From Acinetobacter soli (GTDB lineage Bacteria > Pseudomonadota > Gammaproteobacteria > Pseudomonadales > Moraxellaceae): DNA of 64,000 bases. Positions 42,991 through 52,752 of the stretch are shown piece by piece. The position numbers and the translations under genes were made by a program. Position 1 is the stretch's first letter. The number at the start of each line of letters is the position of its first letter. The notes beneath the pieces are model-generated. The model saw only the letters and a list, made by a program, of their open reading frames with translations, did no database searches and was not told the DNA's origin. Where the stretch lies: the NCBI RefSeq assembly GCF_000760595.1, contig NZ_BBNM01000011.1:1-64000 (forward strand), given 5' to 3'.

Positions 42991-45900
42991 TTATTGAATT
43001 CCTAAACGCTGCCAAGCTTTTTGCAGACGTGATGATGACACTGGCATCTTGGTTTTCATAGGTTGTGAAAACAATGAGATTCTCAGTTCTTCAACCATAA
43101 AATAAATCTCTTTAAGTTCAGGTTTGTGCTTAAACTTAAAGAGCTTATCCATCCAAGGGTCAACATCGGCAATGGCCGACTCATCACGCTTTAAATTATT
43201 GGGTAAACGATCTAAACGCATTAATAATGCTTTTAAATAACGTGGATATTCAAGCCAAACCTCTGACCCTTGCGTATACACAAAGTCGCTAAGCTGCATT
43301 AAATCCAGCTGATCTTCAATATCGTCAATGCTACGACCAAAAATATCGCCATCCAGCATCATCAGTTGACGACGAATGTCTTGCCACTGAACAAAGATAT
43401 CGGAAATCACTTCTAAAGCCTGCTGTCCATGCGTTAAGAACTGCTGTTTGACCTGTTTAAGCAGTGCTTCAAACTCAGCCTTATTGACTGGTAAGGTATC
43501 GATGCTGAGCTGAAGTGTCGCATACACCAGCATTTGCTCGAGTTTGGCTTTTTCACCCAAAGGTGAATAGGCCAAGAAAAGCGGTTTGGAAATCTGCTTT
43601 TTCAACTGGCGAGTTAAATCCCCCAACTGCATATGAATCAGGCGAATCACACCTTCACGATGCTGCTTAATCGCTTCATGCTGATCGTTAAAGGTTTGAA
43701 TGACCACGCCAGATTCATCTTTTTGCTCAAGTGCGCTAAATGCTTTAGCAGGTACCAAGGCCTGATACTGCTTTACCACCACACCCGTCACTTTCTGCGA
43801 TGCTTCAAATACGAAGTTGTCAGGAAATTGTTGAAACTCGCCTTTCAACTGTTTCACCGGACGATGAGTTTCGGTACGACAACGCGCTTTGAGTTCAACA
43901 AGGTCGCGTCCTTTTTCAAGGATACGCCCTTTTTCATCGGTCACCACAATAAACGGCACCAGATACTGCTCAATTCGCTCAAAAGAGAAATCTTTTTCGC
44001 TGATCTCTTCGCCACGAAGTGCAAAAGCCAAAAATTTAAAAATATGCTGATTTAAATGGACAGCATCAACTGATTGCATCAGTTTTTTGGCTGTATCGGG
44101 AATGGGAACCAAATGACGACGCTTGTCTTTAGGCAAAGATTTAAGCAAAGCTTCGATTAAATCCAGACGCCAACCCGGGATCCCCCAAGACCAACGATTT
44201 TCATCCACTTGTGGCAGTGCCTGTACTGGAATTTTAACCGTTGCACCGTCTTCATCATGACTCGGATCGAAACGATAACTGGTAGCGAGACGGAGTTCAC
44301 CATTTTGCAAATAATCCGGAAATTGTTGCGTGGTTGGTCGATCATTTTGCCAGAGCGCATCGTCATCAATAAATAAATAACGGGGCTGTTTGGGTTCAAC
44401 CGTTGCACGCCAGTCTTCAAAACTACGTCGACTTGCTATTTCGGCAGGAACACGTTCGGCATAAAATTGATAGACTGTTTCTTCATCAACCACTAAATCA
44501 CGGCGACGCAATTTGTCTTCAACTCGCTCAACTTCTTCGAGTTTAAGCAAATTATGCTTTAAAAATGGTGGTGTGATACCTAAATTGCCAGTCGTGAGCG
44601 CATCACGTAGAAAAATTTCACGCGCGGCAGGATGGTCGACTTTTTCGAAATTGACCAGTCGCTTTGGTTCTACAATCAGGCCAAACAGCGAAATTTGCGC
44701 ATAAGCTTGCACCAAGCCTGTTTTTTTCGACCAGTGTGGCTCGTAGTAGTGATATTTCAGTAAATCTCGTGCCGCAAGCAATATCCATTCCGGATCGATT
44801 TTGGCCAAAGTTCTTAAATACACCTGTGAGGTTTCGACCATTTCGAAGGCCATGACCCATGCCGTATTCGATTTGTGCAGCGTACTCGCTGGAAACACTT
44901 TGGCTTTTTGCTGGCGCACAGCCATATAAATGTTTCGTTCATCGGTTTTATTGGCAATAAACGACAGCAAGCCTGTTAGCAGTGCGCGATGCAAATTTTC
45001 ATAGGTGGCAGTTTTTTCATTAAAAGATAAATTTAAGCCTTTTGCCAGATCGACCAACTGTGCATGGGTTTGCTTCCACTCGCGCAAACGTAACCAGCTC
45101 AAAAAATGCTGACGAGCAAAATGACGACGTTTATTTTCACTCGATGTTTCCGGGCTATTTTTTAAGGTATCCCAGAGTTTAAGATAAAACAAAAAGTCAG
45201 AGTCAGCTTCACGAAACAACGCATGTTTCTGATCGGCTTGCACTTGTTTGTCGGCAGGACGCTCACGCGGATCTTGTACCGCAAGGGCACTCACCACCAC
45301 CAAAATTTCGTTCAACACGCCAAAGTGAGAACCGCCGACAATCATACGCGCCAAACGCGGATCGATCGGCATGCGTGCCATGATTTGCCCAACTTGAGTC
45401 AGTGTGGCTTTTTGTTCATTAAACGCGCCCAGCTCGACCAACAGCTTGCGTCCGTCATTGACTAAACGATGGTCTGGCGGTTCAATAAAGTCAAATTCTT
45501 CAACGCGCCCCAAGCCCAAGCTTTGCATCTGTAAAATAACCGAAGCCAAATTGGTTCGTTTAATTTCAGGCTCAGTAAAGGCCGGACGGCTAGTAAAATC
45601 TTCTTCGCTGTATAGACGAATACATACACCCGGCGCAATACGACCACAGCGTCCTTTACGCTGACTTGCTGCGGCTTGTGAAATGGCTTCTATGGGTAAG
45701 CGCTGTACACGAGAGCGATAGTTATAGCGCGAAATTCGCGCAAAACCGCTATCGATGACATAGCGAATATTGGGTACGGTCAGCGCGGTTTCGGCAACGT
45801 TGGTCGAAATGATAATTCGACGGCCTTTATTTCCCGGCGTAAAAATCTTTTGTTGTTCGCTTAAACCCAAACGAGCGTATAGCGGCAAAATTTCGGTATG

Positions 45901-46845
45901 CTTCGGGCCATATTTTTCTAATGTTTCTTGTAACTCTCGAATTTCCTGTTCAGTACTTGAAAAAATCAGGATATCTGCATGCTGTGGATGGCCTTTTTCT
46001 TCGGCATCGGCAAAGCATTCTTCGACTGCCTGTACCACTGCACGCGGTAAATTCTCTTCAAAATCATCAAACTCATCGTCATCACTACTGCCAATACTTA
46101 GCTCAGAAATTGGGCGATAACGGACTTCAACCGGAAAGCTTCGACCTTCCACTTCAAAAATGGGTGCATGATTAAAATAAGCACTAAAACGGTTTACATC
46201 TAGTGTTGCCGAAGTAATGATGACTTTTAGGTCTGGGCGTTTGCTCAAAATTTGTTTGAGATAACCCATAATAAAGTCGATATTCAATGAACGCTCATGC
46301 GCTTCATCGATGATGATGGTGTCGTATTTATTTAAAAAGCGGTCATGTCCTAACTCAGCCAGTAAGATACCGTCCGTCATGAGGCGCACGATGGAATCAT
46401 TCGAACCTTGCTCATTGAACCGCACTTTAAAACCGATTGATTCGCCTAGCTTTTCGCCCACTTCTTCTGCAATACGCTGAGATACGCTACGTGCTGCCAA
46501 ACGACGCGGCTGCGTATGACCAATCATGCCAGTAAGACCACGACCAGCCAGCATAGCAATTTGAGGTAACTGTGTGGTTTTTCCTGAGCCGGTTTCACCC
46601 GCTACAATAATCACCTGATGTTTTTGAATTGCTGCAATCAATTGGTCTGCATATTGGGTAACTGGCAGATCCTGATTCAGTTTAATGTTGGGTAAACGTG
46701 CTAGGCGTGCTTTGACTTGAGCATTGGATTTCTCAAATAAAGACTGATATTGCTCTGGATTTTTATCTTTACCCTTGCCTAGTCGATTTAAGCGATGTCG
46801 GTCACGCACCATAACCATTTGATCTACATCTAAACCACTATGCAC
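42991..46845 (-). CDS. hrpA: ATP-dependent RNA helicase HrpA
   Basis: A 1284-residue DEAH-box helicase, full length. GETGSGKTTQ (motif I), DEAHERS (II), SAT (III), and QRKGRCGRIAPG (VI) are visible. They are followed by the winged-helix/ratchet, an OB region and the long DUF3418 C-terminal domain typical of HrpA. It acts on structured or stalled mRNA/ribosomes. The stop lies 28 nt upstream of the KAS III start, so the two may be co-transcribed. Confidence 0.95.
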   Translation of the reverse strand: MHSGLDVDQMVMVRDRHRLNRLGKGKDKNPEQYQSLFEKSNAQVKARLARLPNIKLNQDLPVTQYADQLIAAIQKHQVIIVAGETGSGKTTQLPQIAMLAGRGLTGMIGHTQPRRLAARSVSQRIAEEVGEKLGESIGFKVRFNEQGSNDSIVRLMTDGILLAELGHDRFLNKYDTIIIDEAHERSLNIDFIMGYLKQILSKRPDLKVIITSATLDVNRFSAYFNHAPIFEVEGRSFPVEVRYRPISELSIGSSDDDEFDDFEENLPRAVVQAVEECFADAEEKGHPQHADILIFSSTEQEIRELQETLEKYGPKHTEILPLYARLGLSEQQKIFTPGNKGRRIIISTNVAETALTVPNIRYVIDSGFARISRYNYRSRVQRLPIEAISQAAASQRKGRCGRIAPGVCIRLYSEEDFTSRPAFTEPEIKRTNLASVILQMQSLGLGRVEEFDFIEPPDHRLVNDGRKLLVELGAFNEQKATLTQVGQIMARMPIDPRLARMIVGGSHFGVLNEILVVVSALAVQDPRERPADKQVQADQKHALFREADSDFLFYLKLWDTLKNSPETSSENKRRHFARQHFLSWLRLREWKQTHAQLVDLAKGLNLSFNEKTATYENLHRALLTGLLSFIANKTDERNIYMAVRQQKAKVFPASTLHKSNTAWVMAFEMVETSQVYLRTLAKIDPEWILLAARDLLKYHYYEPHWSKKTGLVQAYAQISLFGLIVEPKRLVNFEKVDHPAAREIFLRDALTTGNLGITPPFLKHNLLKLEEVERVEDKLRRRDLVVDEETVYQFYAERVPAEIASRRSFEDWRATVEPKQPRYLFIDDDALWQNDRPTTQQFPDYLQNGELRLATSYRFDPSHDEDGATVKIPVQALPQVDENRWSWGIPGWRLDLIEALLKSLPKDKRRHLVPIPDTAKKLMQSVDAVHLNQHIFKFLAFALRGEEISEKDFSFERIEQYLVPFIVVTDEKGRILEKGRDLVELKARCRTETHRPVKQLKGEFQQFPDNFVFEASQKVTGVVVKQYQALVPAKAFSALEQKDESGVVIQTFNDQHEAIKQHREGVIRLIHMQLGDLTRQLKKQISKPLFLAYSPLGEKAKLEQMLVYATLQLSIDTLPVNKAEFEALLKQVKQQFLTHGQQALEVISDIFVQWQDIRRQLMMLDGDIFGRSIDDIEDQLDLMQLSDFVYTQGSEVWLEYPRYLKALLMRLDRLPNNLKRDESAIADVDPWMDKLFKFKHKPELKEIYFMVEELRISLFSQPMKTKMPVSSSRLQKAWQRLGIQ

Positions 46846-47196
46846 AGATAAGTATTCCTAATCATTTTCAATAGATCGTCCATTTTACGCGGGAATATGC
46901 ATGAACGAAAGTCATTCAGTCTATTTCTTTTTTTGTGAATGCGCTTGAAATTAATCACATACGCCTCAATACAAACAAGATGCGGCGTGCTGAAGGCTGT
47001 CATATAACGATCATACAACTTGCCTAGAGTTGTAATACCGATCGGATGGAGAAATCTTAGGCAATTGTATACTCAATTCATTTTTCCGATATTGTTTATG
47101 CAAAAATACTATTTCCCCAATAAGTCAAAGTTCTTTATTCTATTTTAAGTTTTAAAGTTAACGATAACATCTCATTCATGATATATGGAGAAATTG
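46846..47196. promoter_or_regulatory. Divergent hrpA/ahpC promoter region
   Basis: 351 bases without a gene. GGAGAAATTG directly precedes the ahpC ATG at 47197. An OxyR site would be expected here by analogy but I could not identify one with confidence. Confidence 0.4.
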
Positions 47197-47760
47197 ATGA
47201 GCTTAATTAATACTGAAGTTAAACCATTTAAAGCAACAGCTTACCATCAAGGTCAATTTGTTGAAGTCACTGAAGCCGATCTTAAAGGCAAATGGTCTGT
47301 TGTATTCTTCTATCCTGCAGACTTTACTTTTGTTTGCCCAACAGAATTAGAAGATTTGGCTGACAACTACGAAGCATTCAAAAACCTTGGTGTTGAAATT
47401 TATGGTGTTTCTACTGACACGCATTTCACACACAAAGCTTGGCACGACACTTCAGAAGCAATCAAAAAAATCCAATACCCATTAGTCGGCGATCCAACTT
47501 GGACGCTTTCTAAAAACTTTGACGTGTTAATCGAATCTGCTGGTCTTGCTGACCGCGGTACATTCGTGATCGACCCAGAAGGTAAAATCCAAATCGTTGA
47601 AATCAACGCAGGTGGTATCGGTCGTGACGCTCAAGAACTTCTTCGTAAAGTAAAAGCAGCGCAATACGTTCACGCTCACCCAGGTGAAGTATGCCCAGCT
47701 AAATGGAAAGAAGGCGAAGCAACACTTGCTCCTTCTATCGACCTTGTTGGTAAAATCTAA
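47197..47760 (+). CDS. ahpC: Alkyl hydroperoxide reductase, peroxiredoxin AhpC
   Basis: A 187-residue typical 2-Cys peroxiredoxin. Peroxidatic Cys47 (FTFVCPTE) and resolving Cys166 (GEVCPAKW) are present. The start is set at [10 protein letters not shown] because GGAGAA lies 7 nt upstream; the ATG at 47185 overlaps that site. It reduces H2O2 and organic peroxides in the cytosol. AhpF is not adjacent. Confidence 0.96.
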   Translation: MSLINTEVKPFKATAYHQGQFVEVTEADLKGKWSVVFFYPADFTFVCPTELEDLADNYEAFKNLGVEIYGVSTDTHFTHKAWHDTSEAIKKIQYPLVGDPTWTLSKNFDVLIESAGLADRGTFVIDPEGKIQIVEINAGGIGRDAQELLRKVKAAQYVHAHPGEVCPAKWKEGEATLAPSIDLVGKI

Positions 47761-47773
47761 TTTACCCACAGAA

Positions 47774-47800
47774 AAAGCCGCCCATTTGGGCGGTTTTTTT
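47774..47800 (+). terminator. ahpC terminator
   Basis: Stem GCCGCCCA/TGGGCGG with a long T run immediately after ahpC. Confidence 0.85.
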
Positions 47801-47826
47801 ATTTAAAATATTTAAAAAAAACCATT

Positions 47827-47851
47827 AAAAAAGCCCGCTTAACGGGCTTTT
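47827..47851. terminator. Second terminator downstream of ahpC
   Basis: AAAAAGCCCG cttaa CGGGCTTTT. It acts as a backup for ahpC. The following 327 bases (47852-48178) hold no recognised gene. Confidence 0.6.
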
Positions 47852-48178
47852 CAGCAACATGTAATATCAGCGTTACGGCGCTAATATTCTGATGTTTAAC
47901 GCAGTCGTATTCAGGCTTGCATATCTGTGTTCACCTGACTAAGTTATCCTTGAAGTCAGGAAGAATATGTTGGCCTTGAACTAACATTAGCACTGAAATA
48001 CAAAACGGTCAATATTTAATCATTTTAATGTCCTTTTTAAGTACCAATCAATCATATTAAATTTCAATTACTTAGTATTTAATCGTTTTAAAAATAACAT
48101 TCCATCGCAATTTTTAACAATTGAGTAAAACAAAAAAGGTTTTGTTTGATCACAAGACCTTGAGTGCCTATATATAAC

Positions 48179-48961
48179 TTAGTGTCCTAATTGATGAATC
48201 AACGTGAGATGCTTACGCACGCCCTGATCAATCACATGCGGCATGATCGAATTCATCATGACAAAACCACGTTCAGGCCAACCAATGTAGATGGTTTGTT
48301 TGTCTTGCAAAATGGATTGCACGATCACTTTAGCCACCAGTTCTGGACTGTCTGCCTTGCTTCCCATCGCCTTCATCAAATCCATAGCTGCCTGACTGTT
48401 CATGGTGGTCTGGGTCGCGCGTGGCGCCACATAAAGTACCTGAATATTGCTATCTGCAAGCTCTCGTCTAAGTGCTTCCGAGAAGCCTCTTAAGGCAAAT
48501 TTAGTGGCACAATAAGTGGTGTATCCTGCAAAACCCAATGAGCCATAGATGGAACCAACATTGACAATCTTGGCCTGACCACCTGCATTTAATTTTGAAA
48601 TCAAACCTGCTGTTAAGCTCATGGGCGCAGTGACATTTAAATGCACCAGTTTCTGAATTTGCTCAGGTGTTTGATGATCTAAAGTAGCAAAGCAATTTAC
48701 TCCCGCGGCATTGATTAGCAGATTTAAGCCATCAATTTGCTGAGCAGTCTGAATGACCTTGTTTAGATCTTCAAAATTGAGTAAATCTGCACGCAGGACT
48801 TTGATTTGCCCCGTATATTTTTGCTGCAAAGACGATAAAGCCTGGGTATTTCGCGCAATCGCCAAAACTTTAGCGCCTTCTTTACAAAGTGCATCACAGA
48901 GGGCAAGTCCGATTCCCCCACTTGCACCGGTTAGTACCACATGTGCATTCGATAATTGCAT
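48179..48961 (-). CDS. Short-chain dehydrogenase/reductase
   Basis: A 260-residue SDR from MQLSNAHVVLTGASGGIGLA (GAGGAG upstream favours this start over 48988). TGASGGIG is the NAD(P) loop; Ser in NVGSIYG and YCATK (YxxxK) complete the catalytic set. It is last in the operon that begins at 51770. In a lipid-derived pathway it may reduce a keto intermediate; substrate unknown. Confidence 0.85.
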   Translation of the reverse strand: MQLSNAHVVLTGASGGIGLALCDALCKEGAKVLAIARNTQALSSLQQKYTGQIKVLRADLLNFEDLNKVIQTAQQIDGLNLLINAAGVNCFATLDHQTPEQIQKLVHLNVTAPMSLTAGLISKLNAGGQAKIVNVGSIYGSLGFAGYTTYCATKFALRGFSEALRRELADSNIQVLYVAPRATQTTMNSQAAMDLMKAMGSKADSPELVAKVIVQSILQDKQTIYIGWPERGFVMMNSIMPHVIDQGVRKHLTLIHQLGH

Positions 48962-48977
48962 CCCTGTCACTCCTCTT

Positions 48978-49646
48978 TTATGCAGCAAATCGCAGACCGA
49001 GCGCTGGAACTTGCTCGTACATCTGGGTATATAACGAGAACACGACTTTTGAACAATGAATAATGTCTTGTTGATCTTTTTCGTCGGTCACACTGTTCAT
49101 GAGTTTTTCAAAATTTTGCATGTGCGAAATATCCAGACTACCATGCGACTTTAAGTAGCTAAATGCTTTATTCGGTAAGTTTAAATGTTGCTGAATTTTC
49201 TCTGCTGCTTCGGTGGCCACTGACACACTAGTGCCTTCAAGCACATTAACCATGCCAAACAGCGCAATAGGGTTGACGCGTCTAACCTGATCAAATAAAA
49301 ATGCCACCATCAATTCGATTGGCTGGCACGGGCGGCTATTTTTGACAATCTCTGGATCTACACCGCAAGCTTTGAGGTCATTTAAAATCCACTGCTCGTG
49401 TCCTGCTTCTTCTTCAATATATTCGCAAATGGCAGGTTGCAACCAAGATAGACGCTCTGGAAGTTGTGCGCCTGCGGCCATCATGAGGGGTACTGTAAAG
49501 CGCACATGATGATAGGCCTGGCTTAAAAATGCACAGTACTGTTCAAGTGACAAACGGCTATTTAACGCATCTTCAATCAGGGAGGTTGAAAAAAGTTTCT
49601 GTCTTTCCTGAGCGGTTGCATTTTGAAGTTGTTGAAAAAATTGCAT
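48978..49646 (-). CDS. Heme-oxygenase-fold diiron oxidase (HDO/TenA-like)
   Basis: A 222-residue all-helical protein. Candidate metal ligands: Glu35/His46 region (YHHV), E80xxH83 (EEEAGHE), Glu137 (LEGTS), and His168, Asp172, His175 (HGSLDISH). These match the conserved pattern of the HDO superfamily that includes UndA (fatty acid to terminal alkene) and other iron oxidases. It lies between an acyl ligase and an SDR, which suggests oxidation of an activated acyl or acyl-amide substrate. Confidence 0.75.
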   Translation of the reverse strand: MQFFQQLQNATAQERQKLFSTSLIEDALNSRLSLEQYCAFLSQAYHHVRFTVPLMMAAGAQLPERLSWLQPAICEYIEEEAGHEQWILNDLKACGVDPEIVKNSRPCQPIELMVAFLFDQVRRVNPIALFGMVNVLEGTSVSVATEAAEKIQQHLNLPNKAFSYLKSHGSLDISHMQNFEKLMNSVTDEKDQQDIIHCSKVVFSLYTQMYEQVPALGLRFAA

Positions 49647-49657
49647 AGTAGATTCCT

Positions 49658-51109
49658 TTAAGCAGAAAAAACATGTTGAAAACGACGTGCGATTTCATCG
49701 CGACGCAATCGGCCATTTGCAGTGGCAAGTTGATTGTTGGGACTAAAGGGTTCTGTAAGCCGAACCCAGTGTTTGACCTGAGCGTAATCAGGCAACTGAT
49801 GATTGGCATGTTGAATAATCTGATCGATCTGTTCGTTGGTAATGGCTGTATTCACCGGCCATAGCAGCGCGTAGTTTTCTGGTAAAGCTTCGCCATAAAC
49901 AAAAGCTTGCCCCACGACGCCCGTCTGGCTTAAAAGTGCTTCGACCCATTCAGGATTAACATTACGACCGAAACTGGTAATAAACTGATGTTTTTTACGA
50001 CCACGAATGTATAAAAAGCCATCTTGGTCAAGATGTCCTAAATCACCTGTCGGCCAGTATGGGTCTGGCATTTGTGGATGATTCAGATAGCCAAGGCAGC
50101 GGTTATTGGCCACTAAAATTTCGCCGTCTTCAGCAATTTTGACCTGTACATGCGGTAAGGGTTTACCCACGCTCCCTGCACGATTCGCTTCTGGTGTATT
50201 TAACGCCACGACTGAAGCACACTCTGAAAGTCCGTAGCCTTGATAGACAGGTAATTGAAGTTTATTGGCTTTCTTGAGCAATTCTGGATTGACATGCCCA
50301 CCGCCAACCGCAATAAACCGAAAGCATTCAGCACGAATGAGTTTGGTGGAAACGGCTTCGACCAGCAAAGCAAGAAACTGAGGAACTAAAATCAGACTCT
50401 GTGGCTGTGAACTTTGAATAAATTTTGCGAAAGTTTGTATATCAACACTACTTGCGCCGCGTAATCCTAGTTCGGCTGCTTTGGCCAACTGGATGCTGCC
50501 GCCACGCATTAAAATGGCATAGCAGCCGATATTTTCAAGTAACACCGCTAGCGGCATTAGGGCTAAATGTGTTTCAGGCTGAGATGAAGCAATCGCATGG
50601 CAGAGTGATTGCGCGACTGTTAGAATTTGTTCACTTCCTAAACACACAGCTTTGGGTTGACCCGTAGTGCCCGACGTAAAGGTTAATTTTTGAGTTGTTT
50701 CTGGTAAAGCAATGTGTAGAGGTGCTTTTAAACGCCAGTACCCCTGCTGTTTTTCATAGCTCGTATGACCCTCTAAAATAAAATCAGACTGAGTAATAAT
50801 TAAATCGGCTTGAGAAATTTCAAGACAATATTGCAGTTGTGAATGGGTAAAAAATGGAGGCAATAATATGGTAGGAATATCAGCAAAAAGTAAAGCTAAA
50901 TCCCAGAGTAATAAATCGACTGAGTTTTCTAAAAACAAAGCCACCATACGAGTTGACAGCTGTGTCAATTGTGTTTGTCTGGCTTGAATTTCCGACCAAA
51001 GCATTTTATAGGTGATCTCTTGATCCTGATCACGAAGTGCAACCACATTTGGAGCACTCAAGCTCAATTGCTGCAATCTGGATTTAAACTCGGTTAGTTT
51101 AGGCAACAT
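49658..51109 (-). CDS. AMP-binding acyl-CoA synthetase / acyl-activating ligase
   Basis: A 483-residue ANL enzyme; start MLPKLTEFKS overlaps the previous gene by 11 nt. LTFTSGTTGQPKAV is the P-loop, YQGYGLSECAS the A5 motif and WPTGDLGHLDQDGFLYIRGR the A7/A8 region, and the final lysine-bearing domain ends GRLRRDEIA. It is shorter than long-chain FadD (about 560). It would activate a carboxylic acid as an adenylate and pass it to CoA or a carrier. Confidence 0.85.
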   Translation of the reverse strand: MLPKLTEFKSRLQQLSLSAPNVVALRDQDQEITYKMLWSEIQARQTQLTQLSTRMVALFLENSVDLLLWDLALLFADIPTILLPPFFTHSQLQYCLEISQADLIITQSDFILEGHTSYEKQQGYWRLKAPLHIALPETTQKLTFTSGTTGQPKAVCLGSEQILTVAQSLCHAIASSQPETHLALMPLAVLLENIGCYAILMRGGSIQLAKAAELGLRGASSVDIQTFAKFIQSSQPQSLILVPQFLALLVEAVSTKLIRAECFRFIAVGGGHVNPELLKKANKLQLPVYQGYGLSECASVVALNTPEANRAGSVGKPLPHVQVKIAEDGEILVANNRCLGYLNHPQMPDPYWPTGDLGHLDQDGFLYIRGRKKHQFITSFGRNVNPEWVEALLSQTGVVGQAFVYGEALPENYALLWPVNTAITNEQIDQIIQHANHQLPDYAQVKHWVRLTEPFSPNNQLATANGRLRRDEIARRFQHVFSA

Positions 51110-51770
51110 GATCGATATCCTCACGAAGTGCTTCCAAACCCATTGCATTAAAGATGTTGAGCTGATTTAAATTAAACGCACATTGCATAACATCTGCTGC
51201 AAATACATGCGGATGATGGCTGTAATAACTTCCCCAGTGCTCATAACCATCTTCCAGTCGCTCGGGGTCGGCATCTCTTAAATCAAGTAAAGATAGACCC
51301 AACTTTTTGAAGCTGTTAATGAGATGGTGATGCCCTGTAAAACTCACCCATTTAAAATGATTCTGTGCCAGTATCCATGTGAGAAAGCCGATAATTAAAC
51401 GCGAACTACCATGATGGATACCCGACAAATTCCCAACTTCAATTACCTGCTCACGCGTAAACACACGACCAGTTTTGTCATTGATCATTTGCTCGATTGG
51501 TTTATCTAAGTATTGCTCCAGAAAGAGTGTGTGAGTCGCAGCTAATCGAATTCCTACGACAGCTTGACAGTGCATATTGCAATCAAACACTGCCAAAAAG
51601 ACTGGCATGAACTGATAAATTTCAGCTGCATAAATGGCACGAAAGCGATCTTGTACAAACAGTTCACACTGTGATCTGAGTGGATGAGCTTCGTCCACAC
51701 AAAACATATTGAGTTGTGCTTTTTTATCTTTCACTTCAATTGGAAAGTGTTCTTTAAATACTAGGCTCAT
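51099..51770 (-). CDS. Thermostable hemolysin family protein (GNAT/N-acyltransferase-like)
   Basis: A 223-residue protein from MSLVFKEHFPIEV (GGA about 10 nt upstream). The family (PF12261) is named after the Vibrio delta-VPH hemolysin. The pattern FVQDRFRAIYAAEI, VFDCNMHCQAVVGIRLA, FLEQYLDKPIEQ, EVGNLSGIHHGSSRLIIGFL and FTGHHHLINSFKKLGL resembles autoinducer-synthase-like acyltransferases. First gene of the four-gene operon. Acyltransferase activity is inference; no cytolysin feature is visible. Confidence 0.78.
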   Translation of the reverse strand: MSLVFKEHFPIEVKDKKAQLNMFCVDEAHPLRSQCELFVQDRFRAIYAAEIYQFMPVFLAVFDCNMHCQAVVGIRLAATHTLFLEQYLDKPIEQMINDKTGRVFTREQVIEVGNLSGIHHGSSRLIIGFLTWILAQNHFKWVSFTGHHHLINSFKKLGLSLLDLRDADPERLEDGYEHWGSYYSHHPHVFAADVMQCAFNLNQLNIFNAMGLEALREDIDHVA

Positions 51771-52126
51771 TTGAATATTCCAAATATTCGATAAACTTAG
51801 TATCAAAATGAAAAATGAAGAGATTCTTAGGAAAACTTAAAAAATACTCAGTGTGATTATATTTTTTTGTAATTAAGCTAATTTTAAGATAAATAATATT
51901 TCATAAAAATTAAATACTTAAATAAAATATGATTTTAAAACCTTGTTAACGATTCATCATATTTTAATTAAAAATCATTATAAAATGAGAACGCATACCA
52001 TTTAAAATTATCATCGTGATATTTTAGTTATGATAATATTAAACTAATTTTAATTGAATATTCAAAAATAATAATCAGACCGTATCAATTAGACGTATAA
52101 TTTCAAAAATTTCTTTGGGGAACGTT
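51771..52126. promoter_or_regulatory. Divergent AT-rich promoter region
   Basis: 356 very AT-rich bases between the acyl-metabolite operon (minus) and the cupin gene (plus). Promoters for both must lie here. No clear operator palindrome was recognised. Confidence 0.4.
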
Positions 52127-52489
52127 ATGTCATCTATTTATTTGGCAGGCTCTGGCCAAACTGTTGCTAATGTAAGTGTAGACTATCCGCGACCTGACCG
52201 TTTAGTCAGTGGCAATCCGAAGCGCCTAACCTATGCTCTTTATCAACATCCCGCAATGAACTGTGGTATCTGGGAATGTGAAGTTGGGTCATGGAATATT
52301 CAGTTCAGTCCGCATAAACAAGAATTTTTTAGCGTTATTCACGGAAAAGTACGCATTCATGATGCTCAATCAGAGCAATTTATCGAGGTTGCTGCCGGTG
52401 AAGCGGGCATTATTCCCCCAAACTTTCAGGGTCGTTTTGAAGTGGTAGAGCAAGTCAAAAAGTATTTCGTGATTGTGGATGTAAGTTAA
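52127..52489 (+). CDS. Cupin-domain protein (DUF861-like)
   Basis: A 120-residue single cupin; ATG at 52127 follows GGGG. GIWECEVGSWNIQFSPHKQE, then FFSVIHGKVRIHD and AGEAGIIPPNFQGRFEV give the two cupin boxes, with reduced metal ligands (H/E set incomplete). Members occur beside amino-acid or aldehyde metabolism genes. Exact role unknown. Confidence 0.75.
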   Translation: MSSIYLAGSGQTVANVSVDYPRPDRLVSGNPKRLTYALYQHPAMNCGIWECEVGSWNIQFSPHKQEFFSVIHGKVRIHDAQSEQFIEVAAGEAGIIPPNFQGRFEVVEQVKKYFVIVDVS

Positions 52490-52568
52490 AGATTTTTATT
52501 GAGTATTCATAATGAACTCCCTCTTATATGGGGGAGATTAAGAATTTTTAAATCTAAAATCAATAATA

Positions 52569-52597
52569 AGAGCACTACGTTGACATCGTAGAGGTCT
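52569..52597 (+). other. Fragment of tRNA-Val(GAC)
   Basis: AGAGCACTACGTTGACATCG plus TAGAGGTCT matches the end of the D-arm and the whole anticodon arm of the tRNA-Val at 61942-62019 with one mismatch (28 of 29). No acceptor, T-arm or further match is present. It lies in the otherwise gene-free stretch 52490-52752. Confidence 0.7.
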
Positions 52598-52752
52598 AAA
52601 AGTTATTTAACTTTAAAATCCTCACTTAGATTTATTCAAAAATAATATCTGAGAATTCCTAACTCAACAGATTCAAAGTTCTGAATTATTGACAGAAATT
52701 AATACACCTTTACCTGTAGCTGTATTTTGAATAAATAAGTCAAAAGAGGATG

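Noticed and set aside
47852..48178. Small RNA gene after ahpC
   Set aside because: Two terminators and some palindromic bases occur, but no promoter-plus-terminator unit could be supported.
51099..51770. Pore-forming toxin
   Set aside because: No signal peptide or membrane-inserting segment is visible; the name comes from the family's founding member, and the operon suggests an enzyme.
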